Assembly (NCBI GenBank): GCA_030560485.1
Contig: JAKTTS010000198.1
Coordinates: 1 to 26,058 of the forward strand
Length of the DNA stretch: 26,058 bases
Origin: Ascoidea tarda (nom. inval.)
Lineage: Eukaryota > Ascomycota > Saccharomycetes > Ascoideales > Ascoideaceae
Direction: 5' to 3'
The stretch's first letter is position 1. Each line of letters starts with the position of its first letter. Position numbers and translations under genes: made by a program. Below, one piece after another: positions 17,165-26,058 of this stretch. The notes beneath the pieces are model-generated. The model ran no database searches. It was given only the letters and a program-made list of their open reading frames with translations, and was not told the DNA's origin.

Positions 17165-20100
17165 TTAATCAAAATAACGAGGCTCGTTGAAAACATGGTA
17201 TCTGTGACCTCTAATTCCATCTCCATTGAATACTGAAGGTAGCCTCAAGTTTTCTGGAACTTCGCTTTTATCTATTCTGTGATTACTATACAACTCATTC
17301 TCATTTTCAAGGTCTTTTGGTGGTAGCATAAATTTACCGATTTGAATTTCGGTATCTGTGATTGTACTTCTACTAATTCTAGCATAAGCTATTCTTTTAA
17401 GTTTTTTGAATAGGATATATTGACACCATCTATCCCAATCACTTGGATCAATATCATGCATACCAGATCTTCTGGAAACATATTTATTATAGTTTCCTTT
17501 TTTAGGTTTTGTGACAAGATAACTAAGAAGGACCATTGGTCTATTACTTGAGCCCATTATATCTCTAACCCCTAAAGCTTGCAATCTTCTATCTTCAACA
17601 TCTTCTTCTTGGCCACTATGGAAAACTACAACATCAACATATTCACCATAGATGTCTAAAGTAGCATGTATTGCAGGAGCGATTTCACCCACTGGACTTG
17701 GTAGAAGATGATGGGTTGAATTAATGATAGGGAATTTGGAAAGCAATAGACACCCCCAAGTATGTTTATTTGGACCTGGACCGAAATCTGTGTAATAACC
17801 TAAATCTTCGGCAATTTTTTGAGTTAAATCACGATTACCCATGATGATTCTTTGAGTGTCAGTTTCTAACATACCCATTATATCAATTTGAGCATCTTTG
17901 AGTAGGTCTCTCATTCTATCTTCTGAAGCCCACAAATCATTATCCAAACCGAAATGAACAGTCCAAATACCAGTTGTAAAAGTTTTGGTATCAGCGTTCC
18001 ATGGTACTGGTTTATTGAATGGAAATCTAATGAATGAAATTAGAAAAGAAATAGAAGTGAGAATAAAAAGGACCAATTTGAATTTATTAAATATTTTTGC
18101 TGATAAAATCCTTATTTGAAGGTTAGTTATAAGACCCTTGACTTGATTTTTCGAGGAAGATAAATGGGAAGCTAAGACGCCTAAACCGATGAAAAAATGA
18201 GCAAAACCAAAAATTATATCTGTTCTTTCTCTTAACAATGGGCCACCAGGAACGAAAGCATAGGCAACAGTCCAAACACTTCCTAGCATTAATAGGACGT
18301 TCCAAAAAAACGATAAAAAGAAAACGAAACTAGGATTGAATTTAGAAACATTATTGAAAATAGTTGGGGTAATTGCGCAAAGATAAAAGGTGTAAACCAA
18401 ACCACCTAGATAACCTAACCAGCCTTTAAATAGATATAGAGTCAAAAACCCGATGGATGAAATGGAGTAAAGTTTCCAAGAGTTTAATTTAAATGAAGAA
18501 GTTAAACCGAAATAAGTACCATAAACCATTAGTGATAAGGTTAAGGCACCGTATGGAACAGGAGTTGGGCCTTTAATTGGATAACCTTCCCAAACCCAAG
18601 TTATTATGGTACCGGAATCAGATAATAAACCGTGTAACATGAAGATTAGACCACCGAAACCAAAGGAAGAAAGAAGTAGAGACTCATTTCCTTGAGCTAA
18701 TGAGGTCTTTGGTTTAGGAACAATTGGAGACTTTGAAATTAAATTTTTGTATAAAGATTTATAGTTTGGAGTGAATAAAGAAGCTAAAGAAGTAACTATT
18801 AAAGCTGTTTTATTCCAACCGCCGATTTTTTGGTTCATAATGGGCCAAACGGGGTTGTTTGAATAATAAGAGTACTTTGCTATTGAGGATAGGATCAAGC
18901 CGATTGTGAAAGTTGTTGAGTAGTATTTTAGTAAATTTTTTTTGTAATACGTATTGGTGATATTGGTGATATTGTTTTGATTTTGATTTTTTTTTTGTTT
19001 TCCATCATCTTGATCATTTTGATCATTTTGACTTTCAATCTTTTTAGAAGAATCAAAGTTTGTGGAAGAAATGTTACCAATAAACCAAATTTCATTAGCT
19101 AAAGAGATTGAAGAGAAAGCGACACCAATTGAGCAAGTTAAGAGTTTATATCTTGGTCTTTTAACGACGAATGAACCGATACCGATTAAGGAAGATAGGA
19201 TTCTAGTTATAGATGAGTAGTTGGCCAAGAATCTTGTTATTGAGGGGATAATCAAGAAAATAGGAGCCAAGACACATAAGATACATAGTTCGAAACCAGA
19301 GATACCCATGTGCCATAGGGGGAAAAACCAAATCATGGGTAATAGACATGTTAATATGGACCAAAATACAAAGGAGTTGATGATGCTTATTAGTAGGTTA
19401 AAATAAGATAGAGGATTAGAGATGGAATTTGAAATGCAGGATTTGATAGAGCAAGGTTGAGGATTGGAATTGATTAGAGTCGAATCGGGTAGATCAGTTG
19501 AATCAGATGGGCTAAGTGAGGTTGAAAGTGGAGGTTGATTGGGGATGGATTTGTTATAAAAAGTATCATTTTCAATTAATTGGTCAATGTATGAAGATTT
19601 TTGATATTTGTTGTGAGTAATTGAGTTGATTGGATGAGGAAATAAAGAGATTTGTAGATCGTTAAAATCTATAATTGATAAGGAATCAAAAGAGATATCA
19701 AGGAAGATTAATAGCCATTCAAAATAAGCATAATAAGAGTAAGCGCCAGGAACTCGATGAACCTTGTGTTGGATGTAGAGGTAAATAAGAGGAACAAGAG
19801 CTAAGAAGAAAGATGATGAAACTAATAATCGTAAGTTTCTTAATTTTGATGGTTTTGGAGTCAATTTAATAATTGAAATTTCGTAGGGTAAAGATAGGAC
19901 GATGTAGGAAATCATAAAGAAATCATGGGAATCCATATCATCAGTTGAAGTGATATAAACCCAACCACCACAAGTGATTGTCCTCACTATAGCTGATATA
20001 GCAGACAAATTGGTTAAAAAGGGCCTGTTTTTGTTGTACAATTTCAAGTAATTTAGGAGAATCAATAAGAATCTTGGACCAGCAGTAAGGGCGATTGAAA

Positions 20101-20432
20101 GCTGGAATATAGCTCTCTCAGGGTATCTGTCGCCAATTGTAGCAGAAACACTGGGAAACCATTCTTGAGGATAATGATACCAGGCATTAGCTACGATTTT
20201 GTGGTAATGCAACAGGCAGCCAATGATAAGGGCGACTATGAAAGAGGAATAGGCAAAGACAGCATGGGCAATAGCGACATAGGAAGCATTGATCTAGACA
20301 GGCAGAAAAAGTTAATTGAGGACAGAAGTTAGTAAACAGCAAATGATTGAAAAAAGAAGGATTTGGTGGACCAGACACAGGATAGCCAAAACATACAGTA
20401 AGCAATGGATTAGAAGCCAGTTTGCGATCCAT
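17165..20432 (-). CDS. CWH43: Cwh43 GPI-anchor lipid (ceramide) remodelling protein, two exons
   Basis: In yeast Cwh43 installs ceramide in GPI anchors in the secretory pathway. Exon 1 is 20432-20397 (MDRKLASNPLLT) and exon 2 is 20293-17165; total 1054 aa, against about 950 in S. cerevisiae. Exon 2 opens with the first membrane helix (INASYVAIAHAVFAYSSFIV), then the family signature EWFPSVSATIGDRYPER in a Frag1/PGAP2-like N-terminal part. A multi-TM PGAP2IP-like middle follows. The C-terminal ~230 residues form an endonuclease/exonuclease/phosphatase-like domain: IMGMLETDTQR (Glu822), GPNKHTWGCLLLSKFPI, VVFHSGQEEDVEDRRLQALG. The added length lies in two low-complexity hydrophilic loops, one Gln/Asn/Lys-rich (~400-425). 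An unspliced reading would begin at a non-ATG codon and lose the first helix. Divergent from PGK1. Confidence 0.95.
20294..20396 (-). other. 103-nt intron in CWH43
   Basis: 5' site GTATGT, branch point TACTAAC (20328-20334) and 3' site CTAG. Phase 0, after codon 12. All three signals match the yeast consensus. Confidence 0.92.
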
Positions 20433-20648
20433 TGTGAATAGCGAAGTGATCAATGAATGAACTAGCAGGCAGTAGTCAAGCAGAAATAACCAACCAGCAC
20501 GAAAAGAGTATCTCAATGACAGCTCAGTTGACGAGAACAAATATACAACAAAAGAGCGATGTGAGAGCTGGGTGAAAGTTCTGCTGCAAATCTGTCGCTG
20601 GTGCTTCATATCCAACATAGCAAACCTTGTTTCGACAGGCACGCCGGG

Positions 20649-20665
20649 CGGGATCTTCCCTTCCG
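20649..20665. promoter_or_regulatory. Gal4-type CGG-N11-CCG motif
   Basis: CGGGATCTTCCCTTCCG has exactly the half-site spacing bound by Gal4. In Candida albicans Gal4 controls glycolytic genes, so a site beside PGK1 is plausible. One chance match in a GC-rich stretch cannot be excluded. Confidence 0.4.
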
Positions 20666-20669
20666 AGAG

Positions 20670-20676
20670 CGGGTAA
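20670..20676 (-). promoter_or_regulatory. Reb1-type site (CGGGTAA)
   Basis: Reverse complement of TTACCCG, five bases beyond the Gal4-type motif. Confidence 0.5.
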
Positions 20677-20703
20677 CACAGCACCGAGACCATGGGTCTG
20701 GAA

Positions 20704-20874
20704 CAGCTGCTCAAACGTGCGTCGCCGACTGTGTGGACGTTGTAGTCACGCACTTGTCAGGTGGCGGGTGCAGAATCAGCTGATTGCGGAGCCTGCGAAT
20801 CAGTGGGCTGCGATTGGCTGGTGGGCTGTCCCCCGGGCGTGCGAGCAGCTGATTTCCGTGCACAGCAACAGCTG
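20704..20874. promoter_or_regulatory. Cluster of four CAGCTG E-box palindromes
   Basis: CAGCTG occurs at 20704, 20777, 20846 and 20869. The second lies in a perfect 12-bp palindrome AATCAGCTGATT (20774-20785), and the third shares GCAGCTGATT-like flanks with it. CANNTG E-boxes are bHLH targets (Tye7 acts on glycolytic genes in yeasts). Confidence 0.45.
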
Positions 20875-21248
20875 CCCGTGTGAGCAGTGCTGCTGCCCGG
20901 ACCAGAGTGCGATGCATCCAGCATCACTCCTGTGCGTGCGTGGGCTACGTAAAAGGTCCACCCTGCGGTCCGATAACCGGCCAGAGAACAACTGCGAAGG
21001 ACCTGCCTGGTGATGTCCCCAACAAAGTGCGATTATATTCTATTCTCTTCAGTCGTCCTCAATTCTCTTCAATTCTATTCATTTCTATTCAATTCTCCCC
21101 AATTTGTCCTTGGGATTCCTTTATATATCCTTCTTGTCTGCCTCTTCTTTCAATTGCCCTTTCTACCTCTTTTTCTTTTCTCTTCACGATCAATTAAGTG
21201 GTTTTCTTCTTCAGCTTAATTTCTTTCTGATTACTACTCATCTCTCCA

Positions 21249-21275
21249 CCCTCTATACCCTCTATACCCTCTATA
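21249..21275 (+). repeat. Triple 9-bp repeat in PGK1 leader
   Basis: CCCTCTATA is repeated three times exactly and ends three bases before the PGK1 ATG. Confidence 0.9.
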
Positions 21276-21278
21276 ACC

Positions 21279-22529
21279 ATGTCTCTCTCCAACAAGTTAT
21301 CCGTCAAAGACTTGGATCTTGCCGACAAAAGGGTCTTCATCAGAGTTGATTTCAATGTCCCATTAGATGGAAAAACTATAACCAACAACCAAAGAATCGT
21401 TGCTGCTTTGCCAACAATTAAATACGTTTTGGATCAAAAGCCAAAAGTCATCGTCTTAGCTTCTCATTTAGGCAGACCAAATGGCTCAAGAGTTGATAAG
21501 TTCTCTTTGGCTCCAGTTGCAACTGAATTGGAATCCTTGTTATCAACAAAAATCACCTTTTTAAATGACTCTGTTGGTGAACAAGTCACTGAACAAGTCA
21601 ACTCTGCTGAACCTGGCTCTATCATCTTATTGGAAAACTTAAGATTCCACGCTGAAGAAGAAGGCTCCCAGAAGATTGATGGTAAAAAAGTCAAAGCTGA
21701 CAAAGAGGCTGTTGCTCTCTTTAGAAAACAATTGTCTTCGTTAGCGGATGTCTATATCAACGATGCCTTTGGTACTGCTCACAGAGCTCACTCATCAATG
21801 GTTGGTTTCGACTGTTCTCAAAGAGCTGCTGGTTTTTTAATGTCAAAGGAATTGACTTTCTTTGCAAAGGCCTTGGAAGACCCAGAAAGACCATTCTTAG
21901 CCATTCTTGGTGGTGCTAAAGTCTCTGATAAAATTCAATTAATCGATAACTTGTTAGATAAAGTCAATATCCTTATAGTTGGTGGTGGTATGGCCTTTAC
22001 TTTTAAAAAAGTCCTCGATGGCATGTCTATCGGTAACTCTCTTTTCGATGAAGATGGTTCAAAGACTGTTCCTGATTTAATCAAAAAAGCCAAGAAAAAC
22101 AACGTTAAAATAGTCTTGCCCGTAGACTTTGTCACTGCTGATTCCTTCTCAAAGGATGCTACCCCAGGTTACGCAGCTCAAGAAGATGGTATCCCACAAG
22201 GTTACATGGGTCTCGACGTCGGTTCAAAATCAAACAAACTATTCGAAGACGCTATCGCTGAAGCCAAAACCATCGTCTGGAATGGTCCTCCAGGTGTTTT
22301 TGAATTCGACTCCTTCGCTGAAGGTACCAAAAAAATGTTAGCTGCTACCATCAAATCCGTTGAAGCTGGTAATACCGTCATTGTTGGTGGTGGTGACACT
22401 GCTACAGTCGCTAAAAAATTCGGTGGTGCTGACAAACTATCCCATATTTCTACTGGTGGTGGTGCTTCTCTAGAATTATTAGAAGGTAAAGAATTGCCAG
22501 GTGTCGCTTTCTTATCTGACAAACAATAA
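21279..22529 (+). CDS. PGK1: 3-phosphoglycerate kinase
   Basis: A cytosolic glycolytic enzyme: 1,3-bisphosphoglycerate + ADP to 3-phosphoglycerate + ATP. It is 416 aa, identical in length to S. cerevisiae Pgk1. Substrate-binding RVDFNVP and [10 protein letters not shown] are at the N-terminus; [20 protein letters not shown], the hinge region, [10 protein letters not shown] and nucleotide-binding [11 protein letters not shown] and STGGGASLE follow in order. Codon choice is strongly biased (GGT, GCT, TTG/TTA, AGA; no CTG), as expected of a highly expressed gene. The start follows a C/T-rich leader and ACC. Its stop lies only 41 bp from the stop of the converging gene. Confidence 0.99.
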   Translation: MSLSNKLSVKDLDLADKRVFIRVDFNVPLDGKTITNNQRIVAALPTIKYVLDQKPKVIVLASHLGRPNGSRVDKFSLAPVATELESLLSTKITFLNDSVGEQVTEQVNSAEPGSIILLENLRFHAEEEGSQKIDGKKVKADKEAVALFRKQLSSLADVYINDAFGTAHRAHSSMVGFDCSQRAAGFLMSKELTFFAKALEDPERPFLAILGGAKVSDKIQLIDNLLDKVNILIVGGGMAFTFKKVLDGMSIGNSLFDEDGSKTVPDLIKKAKKNNVKIVLPVDFVTADSFSKDATPGYAAQEDGIPQGYMGLDVGSKSNKLFEDAIAEAKTIVWNGPPGVFEFDSFAEGTKKMLAATIKSVEAGNTVIVGGGDTATVAKKFGGADKLSHISTGGGASLELLEGKELPGVAFLSDKQ

Positions 22530-22570
22530 TTATCTTTATATACTATAAACCCTACTTGGATACAATCATC

Positions 22571-24811
22571 CTAAATAAATGACCGATACAAATTATTCAA
22601 TAATTCATACTCCAACAACAACGTATTCCTTCGATATTCCAATCTAATAATTGGAACATTGCACCTTAAAACCCCACAATCTGACTCTATATATCGGATG
22701 TTCCCATCATACTCATTATAATTATCAATCTCATCTTTCCCGATATTAATTTGCTCTTCGTCATGTTTTAAACTATTAATATACTCTATTCCAACCCAAT
22801 GTTTCTTAAAGTACCCATCATAATTCGAATTCAAAACTGAATTTCTCGACAACTCACATAAATCAGCCGAATTCAACTTATATACTGATCCCAATATCGA
22901 ATAATTCTCTATCAAATACGAATAACTAGTTAGATTCCGCAATAATGGTTTATGTGAACAAATCGATACTTTATACCCTTTTTTAAACAACCCTAAAAAT
23001 TTGTTGTTACCTTTAGTTCCAAGATAATAATTTGGCAACAAAATTAAATTTATTTGCTTTAAATAAATTAAATATTCCATAAAGTTATTATTATTACTAT
23101 TATTATTATTATTATTATTATTATTCACATCACTATTACTAGAAATATTATAATCATACAATTCTAAATTTAACCTATTATTATTTTCAAAAAAATTATT
23201 ACCATCACCATCACCGTCACCATTATCATTATCATCATTATTATTAATTTTAATACTTTTATAATTATAAATATGGTTATCATTTGAAGAATAATAATTG
23301 ATAAGAAACTCTTTACTCACCAAATAATTAACCAAAAGTAACTTGTTATCCTGATTATTCTCAGAATTAACAACATTGTTTCTTAAATTAAATAAATTTA
23401 AATTATTTTTCAACCTAATACTATTTAAAACCATTAAATTATACCAAATACAGTAATAAAAATACTCGTTCTTTAAATCATCATTTGAACAACAATTAAT
23501 ACTAAAAGATGAGACCTTCAATAGTAAAAACGTCAATTTATAATTCATTGAAGGAATTAAGGAAACTTTAATTATAGTCTTGAAAAAATTAAACAAATCG
23601 CTAATCGAATAAACATTAAATTCAATCATATACCTAATATTATGACTAATCAATTTGTTATCAACTAAAAAATTGGATAATTTAAACCATTGGTTTTTCT
23701 TATTTTTAAGTTTAATTGAATATTCAACTAAAGTATACTTATCCTTTTCCAATTCAATTATATCCTTTTTGATAATTTCTTTAAAATATTCGCCATTTAA
23801 GGGAGCATATTCATAACTCAAAAAAACCATTTTTATATAATTATTATTTCGATAATAATAAATTTCGTTATCGATATTGTTGATATCTTTTATATTAATT
23901 ATATCAATGAGTTTCAATGATACATTGTTTTGAATTAAAACAATTCTGTTGGGTTCTGCAAATAATTTCTGTTTAATAAATTCAATTAAATTTTTTTTAT
24001 TAATCGAATATCGCAATTTTCGAAAATTATCAATTTTTCTAACATTGTAAAAATCCCTATGGGGAATTTTTTTCAAATTTAAGAGTTCTGAATTTTCATT
24101 GATTAATTGATATAATTCAAATTTTTTTTGTAAATAATTTAATCGAAGTTTGCTAAATGAGTTGAAAAGATTGATTTTGGTTATAGATTGTAAATAATTC
24201 AAATCGTTTTTAAATTGATTAAATGAAATAACTTGAAATGAATTATTGTCTATATATTTGCTAAAATCTTTCAAGATGTTTTCATCAAACAAGCCCAAAA
24301 ACCTGTCGTGAATTTGGCTAGTGAAAATTTCATTTTTAATTTTAATTAGACTGAAAAAATTATCATTGAAAAATTGAATAAAATGATTTAAATTAAAATC
24401 GTTACCTGTATAATCATGGTCATCATTTGAAGAGCCAAATTCGTCTTGATAATGCCAGTATTTGGACAAAGGTTTAGGATAGATAATCCAATTTTTTTTA
24501 TTATTGTTATTTATTGAGTTTGAAACTGTGACATTATGAGGGTTCAAATAGTCCAATTGTTTTGAAATTAATAAATACTTTTTCCTTAATTTCAACGATT
24601 CATTGACGAATTTCTTGAATGTGATTAGAAAATCGTTGGAAAACAAAGAGCTATTATTAAAATTATTGCTGGACTGATTAAAAGAAGAGAGATAACCATT
24701 GATAAGCTGGTCATCAAACTGAGTGTCTAAATTAGTTATAACATCACCTTCAATTGTATTGGGATTCAGAGAGTGAAAAATATCTGTATTCAACTGCTGG
24801 ATGTTATCCAT
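22571..24811 (-). CDS. AMP deaminase-like protein, predicted catalytically inactive
   Basis: 746 aa from ATG 24811 (the frame extends one GTG codon further). The fold is recognisable as AMP deaminase: DFYNVRKID with NLIEFIKQKLF; GEYFKEIIKKDIIELEKDKY; FLVDNKLISHNIRYMIEF; LIENYSILGSVYKL; LCELSRNSVLNS; KKHWVGIEY; and NVPIIRLEYRRNTLLLEYEL at the C-terminus. However, the metal-binding D-x-H-x-H segment reads D261-N-F-R-K, and the active-site SLSTDDP reads SICSHKP (His620-Lys621 in place of Asp-Asp). It therefore resembles the S. cerevisiae AMP deaminase-like paralogues YJL070C and YBR284W rather than AMD1. An Asn-rich insert occupies ~540-576. Very AT-rich coding sequence. Function unknown. Confidence 0.82.
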   Translation of the reverse strand: MDNIQQLNTDIFHSLNPNTIEGDVITNLDTQFDDQLINGYLSSFNQSSNNFNNSSLFSNDFLITFKKFVNESLKLRKKYLLISKQLDYLNPHNVTVSNSINNNNKKNWIIYPKPLSKYWHYQDEFGSSNDDHDYTGNDFNLNHFIQFFNDNFFSLIKIKNEIFTSQIHDRFLGLFDENILKDFSKYIDNNSFQVISFNQFKNDLNYLQSITKINLFNSFSKLRLNYLQKKFELYQLINENSELLNLKKIPHRDFYNVRKIDNFRKLRYSINKKNLIEFIKQKLFAEPNRIVLIQNNVSLKLIDIINIKDINNIDNEIYYYRNNNYIKMVFLSYEYAPLNGEYFKEIIKKDIIELEKDKYTLVEYSIKLKNKKNQWFKLSNFLVDNKLISHNIRYMIEFNVYSISDLFNFFKTIIKVSLIPSMNYKLTFLLLKVSSFSINCCSNDDLKNEYFYYCIWYNLMVLNSIRLKNNLNLFNLRNNVVNSENNQDNKLLLVNYLVSKEFLINYYSSNDNHIYNYKSIKINNNDDNDNGDGDGDGNNFFENNNRLNLELYDYNISSNSDVNNNNNNNNNSNNNNFMEYLIYLKQINLILLPNYYLGTKGNNKFLGLFKKGYKVSICSHKPLLRNLTSYSYLIENYSILGSVYKLNSADLCELSRNSVLNSNYDGYFKKHWVGIEYINSLKHDEEQINIGKDEIDNYNEYDGNIRYIESDCGVLRCNVPIIRLEYRRNTLLLEYELLNNLYRSFI
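23083..23125. repeat. ATT trinucleotide run coding poly-Asn
   Basis: A near-perfect ATT/AAT array within the AMP deaminase-like gene encodes about 13 Asn interrupted by Ser on the minus strand. A smaller acidic Asp/Asn/Gly repeat lies just beyond it (23200-23240). Confidence 0.85.
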
Positions 24812-25221
24812 CACAAAAAAAAACGATCAATCAATCAATCAAATTATTATTATATTGTGTTAGACCTTTGGAATTAAAAGGTTAGCTTAGTAGTGTAATA
24901 TTTATACAATTACCACAACAAACCATAGAACAAAACCATTTGCAAGTCTAAAGCCTAAAAGCCCCAGGGCATCGTGTATGGCGGTTGTAGTTATGGCTAT
25001 AGTTACAACAGTAGTTGTAATGTGATCTGGTTGATGGTTGTTCAATCCCTATTGATTATATTTACTTTCTTTTCTGTATTCCTTTATGCTGAAAAGCTAA
25101 AGCTGATCCGCAAAGGTGGACAAAGCGTGGGTGTTGGAAGTTTAAATTTCACTGCAGTGGAGTATCATGGAAAGAAGAGTGCGATTCAAAGGCAGCTAGA
25201 TGGTGATAGCGGTTGGATGCA
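24812..25221. promoter_or_regulatory. Divergent AMP deaminase-like / COG5 promoter
   Basis: 410 bp between divergent start codons. Close to the COG5 start it contains a 15-codon upstream ORF (24978-25025) and a 63-codon ORF from ATG 25034 with one hydrophobic segment, whose stop overlaps the COG5 ATG (ATGA). Either may lie in the COG5 leader. Confidence 0.5.
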
Positions 25222-26058
25222 ATGAGTGCTGGCGAGGAGAACGAATTGAAGGGGTTGGAGGAGTACTCCTCCAGGGGGTTTTCGGCAGTGGAGTTTGCCA
25301 ACAGGTTGTTGATATCTATGAATGAAGTTGACCACAGCTACAGCTACGACATTGATGGCAGTGCTGGTGACAGTAGTGGGATGGAATTGGATATCACCAA
25401 TCCCATAAAGAAGTTGGAGTTTGATTTGATCGAGGTCAATAAGGAAATGAGAGAAATCGGGAACAGCAAGTATGAGGAAATATTGAATGAGATGAATAAG
25501 GAGAACGATATAAAAAAGTTGATTTTGGAGATCATTTTGCCCTCAATCAAACAGATCAACTCGAATTTCAATACAATTGAAAAGAATATTTTGCAGCCTT
25601 TTAATGAGTTCAAAAAATTGAACAATTCAATCAAGAATCTATATTCGACAAGCAATCTATTAAGGAAGTTTCAATATTTTATCTATTTATTTGAGGAGTT
25701 GAACAATGGGATAAATAACGAAATTCTGGACTATGATAGTGGCAGCAGTAATAATAGTGGTGGATATTTAAACAAAGTGATTAAGAATTACTATTTTTTG
25801 AATAAACATTTAAATGACAACGAATCATTAATGAGTTTAAAAATAATTAGAGATTATAAAATTGTCTTAGGTGATATTAAAATTCAGAAAATACTCAGGT
25901 TTTTGAATCAGAAATTCAATTTTAATAATAACAATCATAATAATAACAATAGCAAAAGCAACAATAATGGTGATATTAATTACAATAATGACGTTACTGG
26001 TAAAAAAGAACTTGATAATATTAAAATATTATTTATATCGTTTATTATAATCGATGAA
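25222..26058 (+). CDS. COG5: Probable COG5, conserved oligomeric Golgi complex subunit (5' part; continues beyond window)
   Basis: 279 codons open to the right edge. The start is ATG 25222; an in-frame stop lies five codons upstream. The N-terminus resembles fungal Cog5: GFSAVEFANRLL, then MELDITNPIKKLEFDLIEVN with coiled-coil character, IILPSIKQINSNFNTIEKNI, and LYSTSNLLRKFQYFIYLFEEL, where Cog5 has a T-x-x-L-L-R segment. Cog5 belongs to the COG tether that directs retrograde vesicles within the Golgi. An Asn-rich insert (~243-258) interrupts the helical sequence. The call rests on pattern memory of divergent helical-rod proteins; another tether subunit is possible. Confidence 0.6.
   Translation, partial: MSAGEENELKGLEEYSSRGFSAVEFANRLLISMNEVDHSYSYDIDGSAGDSSGMELDITNPIKKLEFDLIEVNKEMREIGNSKYEEILNEMNKENDIKKLILEIILPSIKQINSNFNTIEKNILQPFNEFKKLNNSIKNLYSTSNLLRKFQYFIYLFEELNNGINNEILDYDSGSSNNSGGYLNKVIKNYYFLNKHLNDNESLMSLKIIRDYKIVLGDIKIQKILRFLNQKFNFNNNNHNNNNSKSNNNGDINYNNDVTGKKELDNIKILFISFIIIDE

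Larger units (their letters stand above)
20433..21278. promoter_or_regulatory. Divergent CWH43 / PGK1 promoter
   Basis: An 846-bp bidirectional region. The half nearer CWH43 (~20600-21010) is GC-rich and carries a Gal4-type motif, a Reb1-type motif, a CCAAT box (inverted, 20813) and four CAGCTG palindromes. The half nearer PGK1 is pyrimidine-rich with repeated CAATTCT/TTCTATTC words (21036-21104), typical of highly expressed yeast genes. Confidence 0.7.

Noticed and set aside
20187-20753. 188-codon minus-strand frame over the CWH43 start
   Set aside because: It includes exon 1 in frame but then reads through the intron; the splice signals and Cwh43 homology explain the region better.
24974-25033. 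N-terminal extension of the small upstream ORF beginning at GTG
   Set aside because: It needs a non-ATG start; only the part from ATG 25034 is considered.
1-26058. tRNA genes, rRNA, CRISPR arrays
   Set aside because: No B-box-like GGTTCGANNCC in any intergenic region, no rRNA-like stretch, and the tandem repeats lack a repeat-spacer layout.

Overview
The window is nuclear DNA of a budding yeast (Saccharomycotina) outside Saccharomyces. It is AT-rich and has compact, mostly intronless genes. The two introns found have yeast branch points (TACTAAC/TACTAAT) close to the start codon. Many proteins carry asparagine runs from AAT/AAC repeats. A complex I accessory subunit is present, so the lineage kept respiratory complex I, which Saccharomyces lost. 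CTG codons are almost absent: none in PGK1, RPN11 or the P450, and three in FUN30. This fits a lineage with a CUG-reassignment history (for example the Saccharomycopsis/Ascoidea or CUG-Ser1 groups) but also plain AT bias, so the species is not named.

Layout, left to right. 1-2143 (-): the 5' part of an Ada-like gene with a bacterial-type Ada zinc domain, an AraC-type helix-turn-helix and a long Asn-rich tail running off the left edge. 2144-4449: a 2.3 kb gene-free region, GC-richer in its middle. 4450-8097 (-): FUN30 chromatin remodeller. 8563-10236 (+): GAP1-like amino acid permease. 10485-11402 (+): RPN11 proteasome deubiquitinase. 12143-13810 (+): CYP504-like cytochrome P450. 14929-16035 (+): HPM1 ribosomal-protein histidine methyltransferase. 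16354-16703 (-): NDUFB10-like complex I subunit with a 10-nt first exon. 17165-20432 (-): CWH43 GPI-lipid remodelling protein with one intron. 20433-21278: divergent CWH43/PGK1 promoter rich in candidate sites. 21279-22529 (+): PGK1. 22571-24811 (-): AMP deaminase-like protein lacking the catalytic residues I could align. 25222-end (+): N-terminal part of a probable COG5.

The genes do not form a pathway or operon; they are independent housekeeping and accessory genes. The least ordinary items are the Ada-like protein, which combines a bacterial alkylation-response architecture with eukaryotic low-complexity sequence, the AMP deaminase pseudoenzyme, the P450, and the cluster of Reb1-, Gal4- and E-box-like sites between CWH43 and PGK1. 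I saw no tRNA, rRNA, CRISPR array or intact mobile element.
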